In this document: in pieces, positions 7,691 to 16,225 of the stretch
Layout of the letters: each line of letters opens with the position of its first letter
Position numbering within the stretch: the first letter of the stretch is position 1
Origin: Isoptericola cucumis
Lineage (GTDB): Bacteria; Actinomycetota; Actinomycetes; Actinomycetales; Cellulomonadaceae
Length of the DNA stretch: 64,000 nucleotides
Assembly (NCBI RefSeq): GCF_014635665.1
Contig: NZ_BMDG01000001.1
Coordinates: 248,001 to 312,000 of the forward strand
Reading direction: 5' to 3'
The notes under the pieces: model-generated
What the model saw: the letters and a program-made list of their open reading frames with translations, nothing else
Databases searched by the model: none
Told to the model about the DNA's origin: nothing
Translations under genes and position numbers: made by a program

Positions 7691-9640
7691 ATGGGAGTGT
7701 CCCGAGGTTCTGGCAGACGTTCGTCCCGCCCGGTCGGGGCCGCGCTCGTCGCGGCGTTCACCGGCCTCGTCGTCGCGGCGGGTGCCGCGGTGCCGGCCAC
7801 CGCGGCGCCGGCCGCCCCACCACCGGCCGCTGACGGGCAGCCCTATGTCCTGGGCGACGACGGGGCCACCGCTCCCGTCTACTCCTACGGCGACGCGATC
7901 AAGGAGTCGGTCTGGGTCGACGCGCCGGACCTGGACGGCGACGGGCAGCCCGAGCGCATCGCCGCCGACCTGATCCGCCCCGCCGAGCTCAACGGCGAGG
8001 CCGAGGTGCCTGTCGTCATGGACGCCAGCCCGTACTACTCCTGCTGCGGGCGCGGCAACGAGAGCGAGCTCAAGACCTACGACGCGGACGGGACCATCGA
8101 GTCCTTCCCGCTGTTCTACGACAACTACTTCGTGCCGCGCGGGTACGCCTTCGTGGCGGTCGACATGGCGGGCACCGGCCGCTCGACCGGCTGCACCGAC
8201 CACGGCGGCCCGTCCGACATCCTGTCGGTCAAGGCCGTGGTGGACTGGCTGAACGGCCGCGGCACGGCGTCCTACGCCGACGGGACCCCCGCCGAGGCGT
8301 CGTGGAGCACGGGCGCCACCGGCATGATCGGCAAGTCGTACGACGGGACCCTGGCGAACGGGGTCGCCGCGACCGGCGTCGAGGGCCTCGAGACGATCGT
8401 GCCGATCGCCGCCATCTCCTCCTGGTACGACTACGACCGGGCGCAGGGCCTCCCCTTCTCCACCGGGTACCCCGCGTGGCTGTCGGAGTACGTCGCGGGC
8501 GACCGGCACGAGGCGACGAGCTGCTCCGCACAGCTCGAGCAGATGACGGCCGACTCGGCCGACGACACCGGGGCGCACAACGCGTTCTGGGACGAGCGCG
8601 ACTACCGGGCGGGGACGCTCGGCGACGCCTCGCAGGTCACGGCGTCCGTGTTCGTCATGCACGGGCTGCAGGACACCAACGTCGACACCCCGAACTTCTC
8701 GCGCTGGTGGGAGGCGCTGGGCGAGCACGGCGTGGACCGCAAGATGTGGCTCTCCCGGCTCGGGCACGTGGATCCGTTCGACTCGGACCGCGCCGCGTGG
8801 GTCGACACCCTGCACCGCTGGTTCGACCACGAGCTGCACGGCGTCCGCAACGGCATCGACCGGGAGCCGGCCGTCCGGGTCGAGGTCGCGCCGGACGAGT
8901 GGGTCGAGCAGGACGACTGGCCCGCGGCGAAGCGCACGACGAAGCTCCGCCCCAAGGCCGACGGCTCGCTGAGCCTCGGCGCCGGCGGCCCTGCCGTCGA
9001 CGCGGACTGGGTCAACGACCCCTCCCAGCGGTTCAGCCAGGCGCTCGGCGCGGGCGAGAACCCGCACCGCCTGCTGTTCACGACGGGGACGCTCCGCGAC
9101 GACCTGCGGGTCTCCGGCACCCCGTCGGTGACCACGACCCTCTCCAGCGACGCACCGACCGGGCAGGTCACGGTCGGCCTCGTCGACTACGGCCCTGCCG
9201 ACCGAGTGCTGCCGCAGGGCGACGGGGCGCTCACGCTCGAGACCGAGTCCTGCTGGGGCGCCGCGTCGGCGGTCGACGACGCGTGCTACCTCGACGTCGA
9301 GCGCCGCATCGGCCCCACGGACCTGCAGGTCCTCGCCCGCGGCTGGGCACGTCTCGACGGGGCGGGCACGCACCGCCTGACGGTCGAGATGCAGGCGAAC
9401 GACCTGGTCGTCCCGGCCGGCCACCAGCTCGGGCTCGTCGTCATGGGGACCGACCGCGGTGCCACCGTCACGGTGGACCCGGCCGCGTCCGAGTACTCCG
9501 TCGACCTCGGCGCGACGACGCTGGACCTGCCGGTCACCGGCCCGCGGGCGAGCTTCGCCCCCGGCGCGTCGCAGGTCCCCGACGCGGACGAGATCGACCC
9601 GTTGGTCGCGCCGCTGACGGGGGTCGTCATCCCGGACTGA
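7691..9640 (+). CDS. Secreted Xaa-Pro dipeptidyl-peptidase (S15 / CocE-NonD family)
   Basis: 649 residues. There is a signal peptide with a basic start (SGRRSSRP), a hydrophobic core and Ala-rich cleavage region near residue 38. The alpha/beta-hydrolase domain carries the S15 nucleophile motif GKSYDG (Ser about 216), Asp in GLQDTNVD (about 328) and His in RLGHVDPFD (about 359). The C-terminal galactose-binding-like domain of the family follows. It releases X-Pro dipeptides from peptides outside the cell. ATG 7691 has GGAGGG 8 nt upstream. A tandem repeat array begins 2 bp after the stop codon. Confidence 0.92.
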   Translation: MGVSRGSGRRSSRPVGAALVAAFTGLVVAAGAAVPATAAPAAPPPAADGQPYVLGDDGATAPVYSYGDAIKESVWVDAPDLDGDGQPERIAADLIRPAELNGEAEVPVVMDASPYYSCCGRGNESELKTYDADGTIESFPLFYDNYFVPRGYAFVAVDMAGTGRSTGCTDHGGPSDILSVKAVVDWLNGRGTASYADGTPAEASWSTGATGMIGKSYDGTLANGVAATGVEGLETIVPIAAISSWYDYDRAQGLPFSTGYPAWLSEYVAGDRHEATSCSAQLEQMTADSADDTGAHNAFWDERDYRAGTLGDASQVTASVFVMHGLQDTNVDTPNFSRWWEALGEHGVDRKMWLSRLGHVDPFDSDRAAWVDTLHRWFDHELHGVRNGIDREPAVRVEVAPDEWVEQDDWPAAKRTTKLRPKADGSLSLGAGGPAVDADWVNDPSQRFSQALGAGENPHRLLFTTGTLRDDLRVSGTPSVTTTLSSDAPTGQVTVGLVDYGPADRVLPQGDGALTLETESCWGAASAVDDACYLDVERRIGPTDLQVLARGWARLDGAGTHRLTVEMQANDLVVPAGHQLGLVVMGTDRGATVTVDPAASEYSVDLGATTLDLPVTGPRASFAPGASQVPDADEIDPLVAPLTGVVIPD

Positions 9641-9642
9641 CC

Positions 9643-9762
9643 CGGTTCGACAACCGGTTCGACAACCGGTTCGACAACCGGTTCGACAACCGGTTCGACA
9701 ACCGGTTCGACAACCGGTTCGACAACCGGTTCGACAACCGGTTCGACAACCGGTTCGACGAC
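9643..9762. repeat. Tandem array, ten copies of a 12-bp unit
   Basis: Nine identical copies of CGGTTCGACAAC and a tenth with one change (CGACGAC) run without spacers. The junction of copies makes the palindrome AACCGGTT every 12 bp. The array fills the gap between the convergent S15 peptidase and Tad genes and starts 2 bp after the S15 stop. If the stop were read through, the frame would add repeated Gly-Ser-Thr-Thr. Confidence 0.97.
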
Positions 9763-9775
9763 CGGGGCGCCGGGT

Positions 9776-9800
9776 CGGAGCACCTGTCCGAGGTGCTCCG
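9776..9800. terminator. Bidirectional hairpin between S15 peptidase and Tad genes
   Basis: Perfect 10-bp stem CGGAGCACCT / AGGTGCTCCG with loop GTCCG, placed between two convergent transcription units. Confidence 0.6.
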
Positions 9801-9822
9801 GCCCGGCGTCGTCGCGCCGCGG

Positions 9823-10254
9823 TCACGGCGTCCCCCGCGGCACCGGCGAGGCAGGCGGCGCGTGCGCGCCCGAGGGCCCGGGCGGCGGCAGCTCGGCGGG
9901 TCGCGGCCCGGCCCGTGCGTGGGCCCGGGCGTCGCCGAGCAGCCCGCGCCACGGCCCGTCGTCCGTGCCGACGGCCGCCCGCGTGGTCGTGACACCCACC
10001 ACCCCGCCGGGCTCCGGCGCGCACGCCGCGAGCCCGGCACCGTTGCGCCGGACCGCCTCGCCGGCGGTCGCGCACGCGTCGGCGCCGTGCCGCAGGGCGG
10101 TCGCCGCGGCCAGCGCACCCAGGTCGGCCGCCGCCTGCGCCGTGCCCCGGGCGCGCTGGGCGGACCCCAGCGCGCCGACGGCGAGCGCCATGAGCACGAC
10201 GACGGCGGCGAGCGCGAGCACGAGGACCGTGCCCGCCCCGCGTTCCCGCCTCAC
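9823..10254 (-). CDS. Tad-locus pseudopilin-like protein (Rv3654c-type TadE-like)
   Basis: 143 residues from GTG 10254. The N-terminal RRERGAG is followed by a strongly hydrophobic helix (TVLVLALAAVVVLMALAVG), then an Ala-rich helix and a Pro-rich tail. It matches the short last gene of actinobacterial Tad loci (Rv3654c position in Mycobacterium tuberculosis). A prepilin-like cleavage after Gly is possible, but Glu at +5 is missing. It overlaps the TadE gene by GTGA. Likely a minor pilin or assembly factor in the membrane. Confidence 0.75.
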   Translation of the reverse strand: MRRERGAGTVLVLALAAVVVLMALAVGALGSAQRARGTAQAAADLGALAAATALRHGADACATAGEAVRRNGAGLAACAPEPGGVVGVTTTRAAVGTDDGPWRGLLGDARAHARAGPRPAELPPPGPSGAHAPPASPVPRGTP

Positions 10255-10622
10255 GGCTCCACCCACGCCGTCGCCTCGCCGGTGGCGCGCAACGGCGCCG
10301 CGGCGAACCAGCCGCCCACGACCGGGCGGGTCACGGTGACCCGCACCCACGTGTCGTCGCGGCTGACGCCGAGCTGGGCGTCGTCGCCGCCCACCCGCGC
10401 GACCGTCTGCCGCACGGCGGCGTCGTCCTCGCCGATCGCGTAGGCGCGCGCCCCGGCACGGGCCGCGTCCAGGGCGCGCATCTGCGCCGTGGACGCGGCC
10501 GTGAGGGTCAGCACCGCGACCAGCAGGAGCACCACCACGGGCAGCCCGACGGCGAGCTCGGCGGTGACCGCGCCGCGCTGCGGATCGGCGGCACGTACCT
10601 CGCTGCTGCGATGCCGGTGCAT
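10251..10622 (-). CDS. TadE-like minor pseudopilin
   Basis: 123 residues. A basic leader ends in QRG, then AVTAELAVGLPVVVLL: cleavage after Gly17 would leave Glu at +5 of the mature protein, the type IV pilin signature. One transmembrane helix (about 24-45) and a small extracytoplasmic domain follow. ATG 10622 overlaps the stop of the upstream DUF4244 gene by one base (TGATG). TadE-type pseudopilins help assemble Flp pili. Confidence 0.82.
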   Translation of the reverse strand: MHRHRSSEVRAADPQRGAVTAELAVGLPVVVLLLVAVLTLTAASTAQMRALDAARAGARAYAIGEDDAAVRQTVARVGGDDAQLGVSRDDTWVRVTVTRPVVGGWFAAAPLRATGEATAWVEP

Positions 10623-10858
10623 CAGACCGACAGCGCCGAGCTGATGATGCTCTCCAGCAGGCCTCGCACCGTGTCGCTCTTCAGCACCGCGATGAGCAGC
10701 CCTGCGAACCCGACCGCCGCGACCGTGGCCACGGCGTACTCCGCTGTCGCCAGCCCCGCCTCGGGGTCGAGCTCCTGGGTGCCCGCCCTGGCGTGCTGCT
10801 CCTCATCGCGCCCGCCGGGGGCGCGTTCGCCGTCCCCGGTCTCCGTCGTGTTCCTCAT
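10622..10858 (-). CDS. DUF4244 protein, probable Flp-type pilin subunit
   Basis: 78 residues. A 35-residue hydrophilic leader ends in Gly35, followed by LATAEYAVATVAAVGFAG: Glu +5 and Tyr +6 after the Gly are the Flp prepilin processing signature, and the hydrophobic helix would form the filament core. DUF4244 genes sit in this slot of actinobacterial Tad loci (position of Rv3656c). It is separated from tadC by 88 nt, the only sizeable gap in the operon, which may carry an internal start for high pilin expression. Confidence 0.8.
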   Translation of the reverse strand: MRNTTETGDGERAPGGRDEEQHARAGTQELDPEAGLATAEYAVATVAAVGFAGLLIAVLKSDTVRGLLESIISSALSV

Positions 10859-10946
10859 CGTGTTCCTCCTCCTCGTTCCTCCGGCCGGTCGGCCGGACGT
10901 CGTGATGCGCCGGACCTTGGGGCGCACGCAGGGTCGGGTCGTCCTG

Positions 10947-11573
10947 TCAGCCGGACAGCAGGTCGACGCCCAGCGCGATGAGCACCGGGGCGAGGCCGAC
11001 CAGCACGAAGGCCGGCAGGAAGCACGCCCCGAGCGGCAGCACGAGCCGCACGCCGAGGCGGGCCGCGGCCGTCGCGGCCGCGGCGCGCCGTTCGTGCAGC
11101 GCCTCGTCCCGCGCGGCGCGCAGGGCGTCGGACGACGCCGCGCCGTCCACCCATGCCCCGCGCAGGGCGCGGCGCAGCGGTCCGAGCCGTGCGGGCGCTC
11201 CCCGCCAGGCGGTGTCCCAGTCCGCTCCCAGGCGCAGGGCCTCGGCGGCCGCGCGCAGGGCGGGCGCGTCGTTCCCCCGCACGGCGTCCGCCGTCGCCTC
11301 GAGCGCCCGCGGCACCCCCGCGCCGGCCCGCATGGCCGCGGCGAGCAGCTCCAGCAGCACGGGCAGCTCGGCGTCCGGCCCGGCGTCCGGCGACGCACCG
11401 ACGCCACCGGCAGCTCCGCCCGGACCCCCGATCCCGGCCTCGCCCGGACCGGCGCCCGCGACCTGGTGCCCGGCGCGACGACGCGCCCCTCGACCGGCGG
11501 CCCACCACGGCGACGCCGCGACGAGCACCAGCAGCCCGACCGCTGACGCGACGACGGCCGGTCCGCCGCTCAT
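10947..11573 (-). CDS. TadC-like type II/IV secretion system F-domain protein
   Basis: 208 residues. There is a membrane helix at the N-terminus (VVASAVGLLVLVAA), the T2SSF core with LPVLLELLAAAMRAGAGVPRAL, and a C-terminal hydrophobic pair (LGVRLVLPLGACFLPAFVLVGLAPVLIALGV, cut here for length). It forms the inner-membrane platform with TadB for the TadA ATPase. ATG 11573 overlaps the TadB stop (ATGA). Confidence 0.85.
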   Translation of the reverse strand: MSGGPAVVASAVGLLVLVAASPWWAAGRGARRRAGHQVAGAGPGEAGIGGPGGAAGGVGASPDAGPDAELPVLLELLAAAMRAGAGVPRALEATADAVRGNDAPALRAAAEALRLGADWDTAWRGAPARLGPLRRALRGAWVDGAASSDALRAARDEALHERRAAAATAAARLGVRLVLPLGACFLPAFVLVGLAPVLIALGVDLLSG

Positions 11574-12256
11574 GCCGTCCCCTCCCCCGCCGTGCGGGCC
11601 GCGGCGACGAGGCGCCCCGTCCACAGCCGCCCGGCCACCAGGAGGAGCACGCCGAGCGAGACGGCCGCGGTCCCGGCGCCGCCGTCGGTGGCCGTCGCGA
11701 GCGGGTCGGCGCCGAGCGCCCACCCGAGCAGCGCCCCGAGCACGGGCAGCCACAGGAGCACCTGCGTCGTGGCCCGCGGGCCGGCCAGCGACGCCTCCCG
11801 TTCCGCACGTGCCTCCGCCTCGGCCACCAGGGCGCCGGAGACCGCGTCCAGCACCCCGCCCAGCGGGGCCCCGACGTCGCCGGCGAGCCGGGCGGCGGCC
11901 ACCACCGACCGGGCGTGCTGCGCGCCGCCGACCACCGGTGCCAGCTCGTCGGCGTCGGGCAGCCCCGCCAGGTCGACGCGTACCCCGAGGGCCCGCGACC
12001 AGGCCGCGGCCGGCGGGGCGCCGGCACGCAGCAGCGCGACCACCTGCGCGACCGCCACCCGGACCTCGTCCCCGGCCGCGGCGGGCGACCTGCCGGCCGC
12101 CCGTCGCCACCGGGCCGTCCGAGGGCGCGCGGGAGACCGGACCAACACCTCGGCGCGACGGCCGCCCGGTGCGAGCACCGCGAGGACGGCGAGGCCCACG
12201 CACGCACCGGCCAGGACGCTCAGCACCCCGACCACCGGCCGGCGAGCTCGTCCCAT
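11570..12256 (-). CDS. TadB-like type II/IV secretion system F-domain protein
   Basis: 228 residues from ATG 12256, which lies 37 bp inside tadA. A second possible start, GTG 12226, would overlap tadA only by GTGCTGA. An N-terminal membrane helix is followed by the F domain (VAVAQVVALLRAGAPPAAAW) and C-terminal helices (TQVLLWLPVLGALLGWALG and AVSLGVLLLVAG). It is shorter than classical TadB, as usual in actinobacteria. Partner of TadC in the pilus base. Confidence 0.82.
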   Translation of the reverse strand: MGRARRPVVGVLSVLAGACVGLAVLAVLAPGGRRAEVLVRSPARPRTARWRRAAGRSPAAAGDEVRVAVAQVVALLRAGAPPAAAWSRALGVRVDLAGLPDADELAPVVGGAQHARSVVAAARLAGDVGAPLGGVLDAVSGALVAEAEARAEREASLAGPRATTQVLLWLPVLGALLGWALGADPLATATDGGAGTAAVSLGVLLLVAGRLWTGRLVAAARTAGEGTA

Positions 12257-13374
12257 GCGGGCCCGGGCACGGGCGATCCCTCCCCGCCCCACCGCGCGGC
12301 CTGCCGCACCGCGAGCCGGCCGTCGTCGTCCCGGTCCACCAGGCCGACCTCGGCGACGTACCGGCGACCGCGGGAGCGCCGCAGGTGGAGCACCACGTCC
12401 AGGGCGGCCGCCGCCTGTGCCGCGACTGCCTCCCGCGGCATCCCTGCCAGGGCCGCGAGCGCCTCGAGGCGGGCCGGCACGTGCTCGGCGGCGTTGGCGT
12501 GCACCGTGGCCATGCCGCCGTCGTGGCCGGTGTTCATGGCGAGCAGCAGCTCGCGCACCTCGGCGCCGCGGCACTCGCCGACGACGATGCGGTCGGGCCG
12601 CATCCGCAGGGCGCCCCGCACGAGGTCCGTGAGGCTCACCTCGCCGACGCCCTCGACGTTGGGGCGCCGCGCGGCCAGCCCCACGACGTGCGGGTGCTGC
12701 GGCGCCAGCTCGCGCGCCTCCTCGACCACGAGGATCCGTTCGCGCGACGGAACCAGCCCGAGCAGCGCGGCGAGCAGCGTCGTCTTGCCCGTGCCCGTGC
12801 CGCCGCTGATGAGCAGGTTCGCCCGCCCGCCCACGAGCGCGGCCAGGGTGGGGCGCCACTGTGGCGACACCCCGCCGGAGGCGACGAGCGCCTCGAGGTC
12901 GAGCGTCGCCTGCCGCAGCACCCGGAGCGCGATCACGGCGCCCGACGGCGCCACGGGGTCGACGACGGCGTGCAGGCGGGTGCCGTCGGGCATGCGGGCG
13001 TCGACGGTGGGCGCCGCGTCGTCGAGCCGCTGGCCGGCCACGGCCGCCATCCGGACCGCGAGCGCCCGCACGGCGGCCGGGCTGCCGAGATCCAGGTCGG
13101 CCCGGTGCAGCCCGTCGCCACGGTCCACCCACACCTGGTCGGGCCCGTTGACCAGCACGTCGGTCACGCCAGGCTGGTCGAGCAGGGCCTGCAGCGGCCC
13201 GGCGCCCGTGAGCTCGGCGCGCGCGGCCCGCGTGAGGTCTGTCAGCGCGGAGGAGCCGATGACGCGCCCGCTCGCCACCAGCGCGGCCCGCACCGCGTCG
13301 TCGTCGACGGCCGCCCCGGCGACGCGGTCGCGCACGTCGTCGAGCAGGCTGCGCTCCACCGGCCGCGGTCTCAC
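12220..13374 (-). CDS. TadA/CpaF-like pilus assembly ATPase
   Basis: 384 residues from GTG 13374 (GTGA overlap with the upstream gene). VirB11-type secretion ATPase: an N-terminal domain with DVLVNGPDQVWVDR (about 73-85), Walker A GGTGTGKTT at 191-199, the Asp box VVEEARELAP, Walker B RIVVGECRGAEV, and His box ATVHANAAEH. It powers extrusion of Flp pili from the cytoplasmic face of TadB/TadC. Confidence 0.93.
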   Translation of the reverse strand: MRPRPVERSLLDDVRDRVAGAAVDDDAVRAALVASGRVIGSSALTDLTRAARAELTGAGPLQALLDQPGVTDVLVNGPDQVWVDRGDGLHRADLDLGSPAAVRALAVRMAAVAGQRLDDAAPTVDARMPDGTRLHAVVDPVAPSGAVIALRVLRQATLDLEALVASGGVSPQWRPTLAALVGGRANLLISGGTGTGKTTLLAALLGLVPSRERILVVEEARELAPQHPHVVGLAARRPNVEGVGEVSLTDLVRGALRMRPDRIVVGECRGAEVRELLLAMNTGHDGGMATVHANAAEHVPARLEALAALAGMPREAVAAQAAAALDVVLHLRRSRGRRYVAEVGLVDRDDDGRLAVRQAARWGGEGSPVPGPAWDELAGRWSGC

Positions 13375-14198
13375 GACGCCCCCTGCAGCGCCGCGGCCAG
13401 GCCGGCGGCCACCCGTCCGAGCGCGCTGCGGCGCCCGACCGGTGGCCCCTCCCCGCGGTCGACGGCGTCTGCGAGCCGGCCGTCCCACCGTGCCTCGGCG
13501 ACGACGTCGAGGCCCAGGGCCGCCTCCAGTGCCGCGGCGTCGACACGACCTGGCACGGGCCGGCGGGCCACGACCCAGGGCTCGCGCACCCGCGCGGCGT
13601 GCAGCCCGGCGCAGGTCGCCACGGCTCCGGCCACCCCCGGCACCGTGCAGGGGACGACGAGCAGCGCCACGTCCGCCGCGGCCGCGAGCAGGCCGGCGGC
13701 CCGCGACCATGCCGTGGGCCGCGGCAGGTCCAGGACGACGCTCTCGCCGGCCCTCAGGAGGGCGGTCGTCACGTCGAGGACGACGGCGTCGTCGGGCGGG
13801 TCCGGCTGCTGCCGGCTCGCGGACAGCACGGGCACCGTGCGCCACCGCGGCAGCGCGGCGAGGAGCCCCTCGCCGTCGACGTCGCCGCGCGCGGCGGCGA
13901 GCTCCGGCCATCGCGCGCCGGGCTCGTCCTCGATCCCGAGCAGCACGTCCTGCCCGGGCCCGGGGACGTCGAGGTCCACGAGCACGGCGGGCTCGCCGGA
14001 GCGCCGCAGCCCGTGCGCCACGGCCGCGGCGAGCGTGCTCGTCCCGGCCCCGCCGCATGCGCCGACGACGGCCACCGTCCGCGCGGTGCGGCCGGTGCGC
14101 CGTGTCCCCGGCGGGCCGGTGAGCCACGGGAGCTCGGCGCGGGCGGAGGTCGGCAGGGTGCGGGTGCTCGCCGCGAGCGGCTCGGGTGCGTCGTCCAT
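13371..14198 (-). CDS. ssd: Ssd/CpaE-like MinD-superfamily protein (septum site determining)
   Basis: 275 residues, first gene of the Tad operon, in the place of Rv3660c (Ssd). A MinD/ParA-like fold with the P-loop region GACGGAGTST at about 47-56, where the catalytic Lys of KGGxGKT is replaced. LVDLDVPGPGQD and VVLDLPRP follow the MinD pattern. It probably positions the pilus machinery or links it to division. ATPase activity is doubtful given the degenerate P-loop. Confidence 0.82.
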   Translation of the reverse strand: MDDAPEPLAASTRTLPTSARAELPWLTGPPGTRRTGRTARTVAVVGACGGAGTSTLAAAVAHGLRRSGEPAVLVDLDVPGPGQDVLLGIEDEPGARWPELAAARGDVDGEGLLAALPRWRTVPVLSASRQQPDPPDDAVVLDVTTALLRAGESVVLDLPRPTAWSRAAGLLAAAADVALLVVPCTVPGVAGAVATCAGLHAARVREPWVVARRPVPGRVDAAALEAALGLDVVAEARWDGRLADAVDRGEGPPVGRRSALGRVAAGLAAALQGAS

Positions 14199-14288
14199 GG
14201 CGCCCAGGCTGGCCGCCGCGCCACGACCGCGGGTGCGGCCCTGGTCAGTCTGTGGAGGGCCGGCCCCTGGGGGCGGGCTCGGCCGCCG

Positions 14289-15587
14289 TCAGACGCTGAC
14301 GGCGGCCCGGCCGGAGGCCACCAGCGCGCGCTCGTGCCGTCGGGCGGGCAGGAAGCAGAGCACCCCGAGGATGCTGAACGTGCCGGCGACGATCATCGCG
14401 ACCGGCGTGGAGGTCAGCTCGGAGAACCGGCCGAGCACGGGCGACGCGAGCGCGTACGACACGAACGCCACCATGGACGCCATCGACAGCACGGTGGAGC
14501 GGTTGCGCGACTCGGCCTCCCGGTGCAGCAGCGCCTGGTACGTGGGCCCGCCCGCCCCGTGCAGGGAGTAGGTCACGAGGTACGCCACGACCAGCCCGGC
14601 CGGCCCCGCGGTGAGCCCCATCCAGACCACGCCCAGGCCGTTGAGCACCCGGGTGATCATCGCCGCGCGCACGACGCCGATGCGGCGCGAGGCCAGGCCG
14701 GCGAGCGCCGACCCGAGGGCGAACACCCCCCAGCCCGCCGACGCGACCACCCCCATGATCGCCCCGGCCTCCTGCTCGCTGCCGAGCAGCTCGGACAGCC
14801 GGATCGGCATGAGCGACTCGTACGCGACCATCGCGACCGACCAGAACAGCTCGACGAGCAGCAGGCCCAGCAGCACGCGATTGGAACCCGCCAGCCGCAG
14901 CCCGTCGGCGATCACCGCCGGCGTGCGGCGGGCCTCCGCGAGGGCACGACGTGCCCTCGACCGGCCGGGCGCGACACGCGCGCCCGCCGGGACCGGCCGG
15001 TCCTCCTGGAGCAGCACGCACACCATCACGAGGTGCGCGACGGCGAGCACGGCGTAGACGACGTACGGCAGCGTGAGCGCCGACCAGGCCGTCACGGGGT
15101 GCCACCACACCAGGGCGCTGGAGGCCAGTGCTCCCACCGCCATCGCCGTGCCCATGACCCCGCCCTGCTGCGACAGCGTCCGGTCGACGTCGGCGCCCGG
15201 GGTGGTGGCGTGCACGGTGTCGACGAACCAGGCCTCCATCGGCCCGGAGTCCAGCGCCCGGAAGGTGCCCATCGCGGCGGCAGCGAGCGCGAACGCCCAG
15301 AAGCTCTGCGCCGTCGCGAACAGGGTCGCGGCGAGCACCTGCATCGACGCCGCCGCCACCAGCACGGGCCGGCGGCCGAGCGCGTCCGCCGTCCCGCCGG
15401 TCGGCAGCTCGAGGGCGAACACGACGATCCCGGTGATGGACGCGAGCGTGAGGGTCTGCGTGACGGACAGCCCGCGCTCGATGGGCAGCAGGGTCGTGAC
15501 GGCCACCACCAGCCCGACGGGGAACCAGCGGGTCGCGCTGAGCAGGAGGAAGACCCGGCGCGCGGCAGCCGGCGACAGGGCGGTCAT
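14289..15587 (-). CDS. MFS transporter
   Basis: 432 residues with about 12 predicted membrane segments. The MFS loop motif appears as GGTADALGRRPVL (about 63-75). Hydrophilic N- and C-terminal ends are short. The substrate cannot be told; its coupling to an ArsR-type regulator suggests an inducible exporter. ATG 15587 overlaps the regulator stop (ATGA), so both are on one transcript from the promoter near 16231. Confidence 0.88.
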   Translation of the reverse strand: MTALSPAAARRVFLLLSATRWFPVGLVVAVTTLLPIERGLSVTQTLTLASITGIVVFALELPTGGTADALGRRPVLVAAASMQVLAATLFATAQSFWAFALAAAAMGTFRALDSGPMEAWFVDTVHATTPGADVDRTLSQQGGVMGTAMAVGALASSALVWWHPVTAWSALTLPYVVYAVLAVAHLVMVCVLLQEDRPVPAGARVAPGRSRARRALAEARRTPAVIADGLRLAGSNRVLLGLLLVELFWSVAMVAYESLMPIRLSELLGSEQEAGAIMGVVASAGWGVFALGSALAGLASRRIGVVRAAMITRVLNGLGVVWMGLTAGPAGLVVAYLVTYSLHGAGGPTYQALLHREAESRNRSTVLSMASMVAFVSYALASPVLGRFSELTSTPVAMIVAGTFSILGVLCFLPARRHERALVASGRAAVSV

Positions 15588-16222
15588 CGCCCGGCCACGC
15601 CGTCGGACGCGCCGCCGTCGGACGCAGTGCCGTCGTCCGGCACGTCGTCGGCGTCGAGCGGGAACGTGAACCGCCACAGGTGCAGGCGCCGGGCGCGCGG
15701 GTCGCCGGTGCCGAGACGCAGGTACTTGTTGACGACGGCCTCGAGCTCGTCCTCCAGGGCACGGGCCTGCTCGGGCGTCACGTCCACCCAGGTGTCGGTC
15801 ATGCCGGAGACGTCCTGCCACTCGGCGGGCCACGACTCGGCGACGTCGAGCCAGTGGCTGTAGTTCGTGTCGAACTGCCGGTGGTAGTCGCGCACCAGCC
15901 AGCCGAGGGCCGTGCGCGCGTCCTCGTCGCCGGCGAAGTCGGAGTCGTTCCACCCGTGGCTCTGCGTGGCGGCCTTCCAGATCCGCTCCTTGCCGCGTCC
16001 CTCCTGGGTGTCGGCCACGAGCCCGACGGACTCCATCTTGCGCAGGTGGTAGCTCGTCGCGCCGGTGTTCGTGGTCAGCTCGGCCGCGAGCGCGGTCGCC
16101 GACGCCGGGCCGCCGCGCCGCAGGGCGCCGAGCAGCCGCGAGCGCAGCGGGTGCGCGAGCACCTTGGCCGCCTCGGCGGTGAGCTCGAGATGGGTGTACG
16201 GGCGGTCCTTCTGCTCGGCCAT
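15584..16222 (-). CDS. ArsR/winged-helix transcriptional regulator
   Basis: 212 residues. An N-terminal winged helix (about 12-75) includes AAKVLAHPLRSRLLGALRRGG and the recognition helix TTNTGATSYHLRKMESVGLV. The C-terminal extension of about 130 residues is polar with many Trp/Tyr and may bind ligand. There are no metal-binding Cys, so it is not an arsenic or cadmium sensor. It is the first gene of an operon with the MFS transporter. Four TGCACA sites at 13-bp spacing overlap its own promoter, so autoregulation is likely. Confidence 0.88.
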   Translation of the reverse strand: MAEQKDRPYTHLELTAEAAKVLAHPLRSRLLGALRRGGPASATALAAELTTNTGATSYHLRKMESVGLVADTQEGRGKERIWKAATQSHGWNDSDFAGDEDARTALGWLVRDYHRQFDTNYSHWLDVAESWPAEWQDVSGMTDTWVDVTPEQARALEDELEAVVNKYLRLGTGDPRARRLHLWRFTFPLDADDVPDDGTASDGGASDGVAGR

Positions 16223-16225
16223 GCG

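Noticed and set aside
9643-9762. Possible CRISPR array
   Set aside because: The 12-bp units are contiguous with no spacers and no cas genes are nearby; it is a simple tandem repeat.
9286-9783. Minus-strand ORF rich in Val-Val-Glu-Pro repeats
   Set aside because: It is only the antisense reading of the 12-bp array plus the end of the S15 peptidase gene; no start signal.
5615-10075. 1486-codon minus-strand ORF
   Set aside because: Shadow of the helicase, CitE-like and S15 genes caused by high GC; composition is Arg/Gly/Ala noise.
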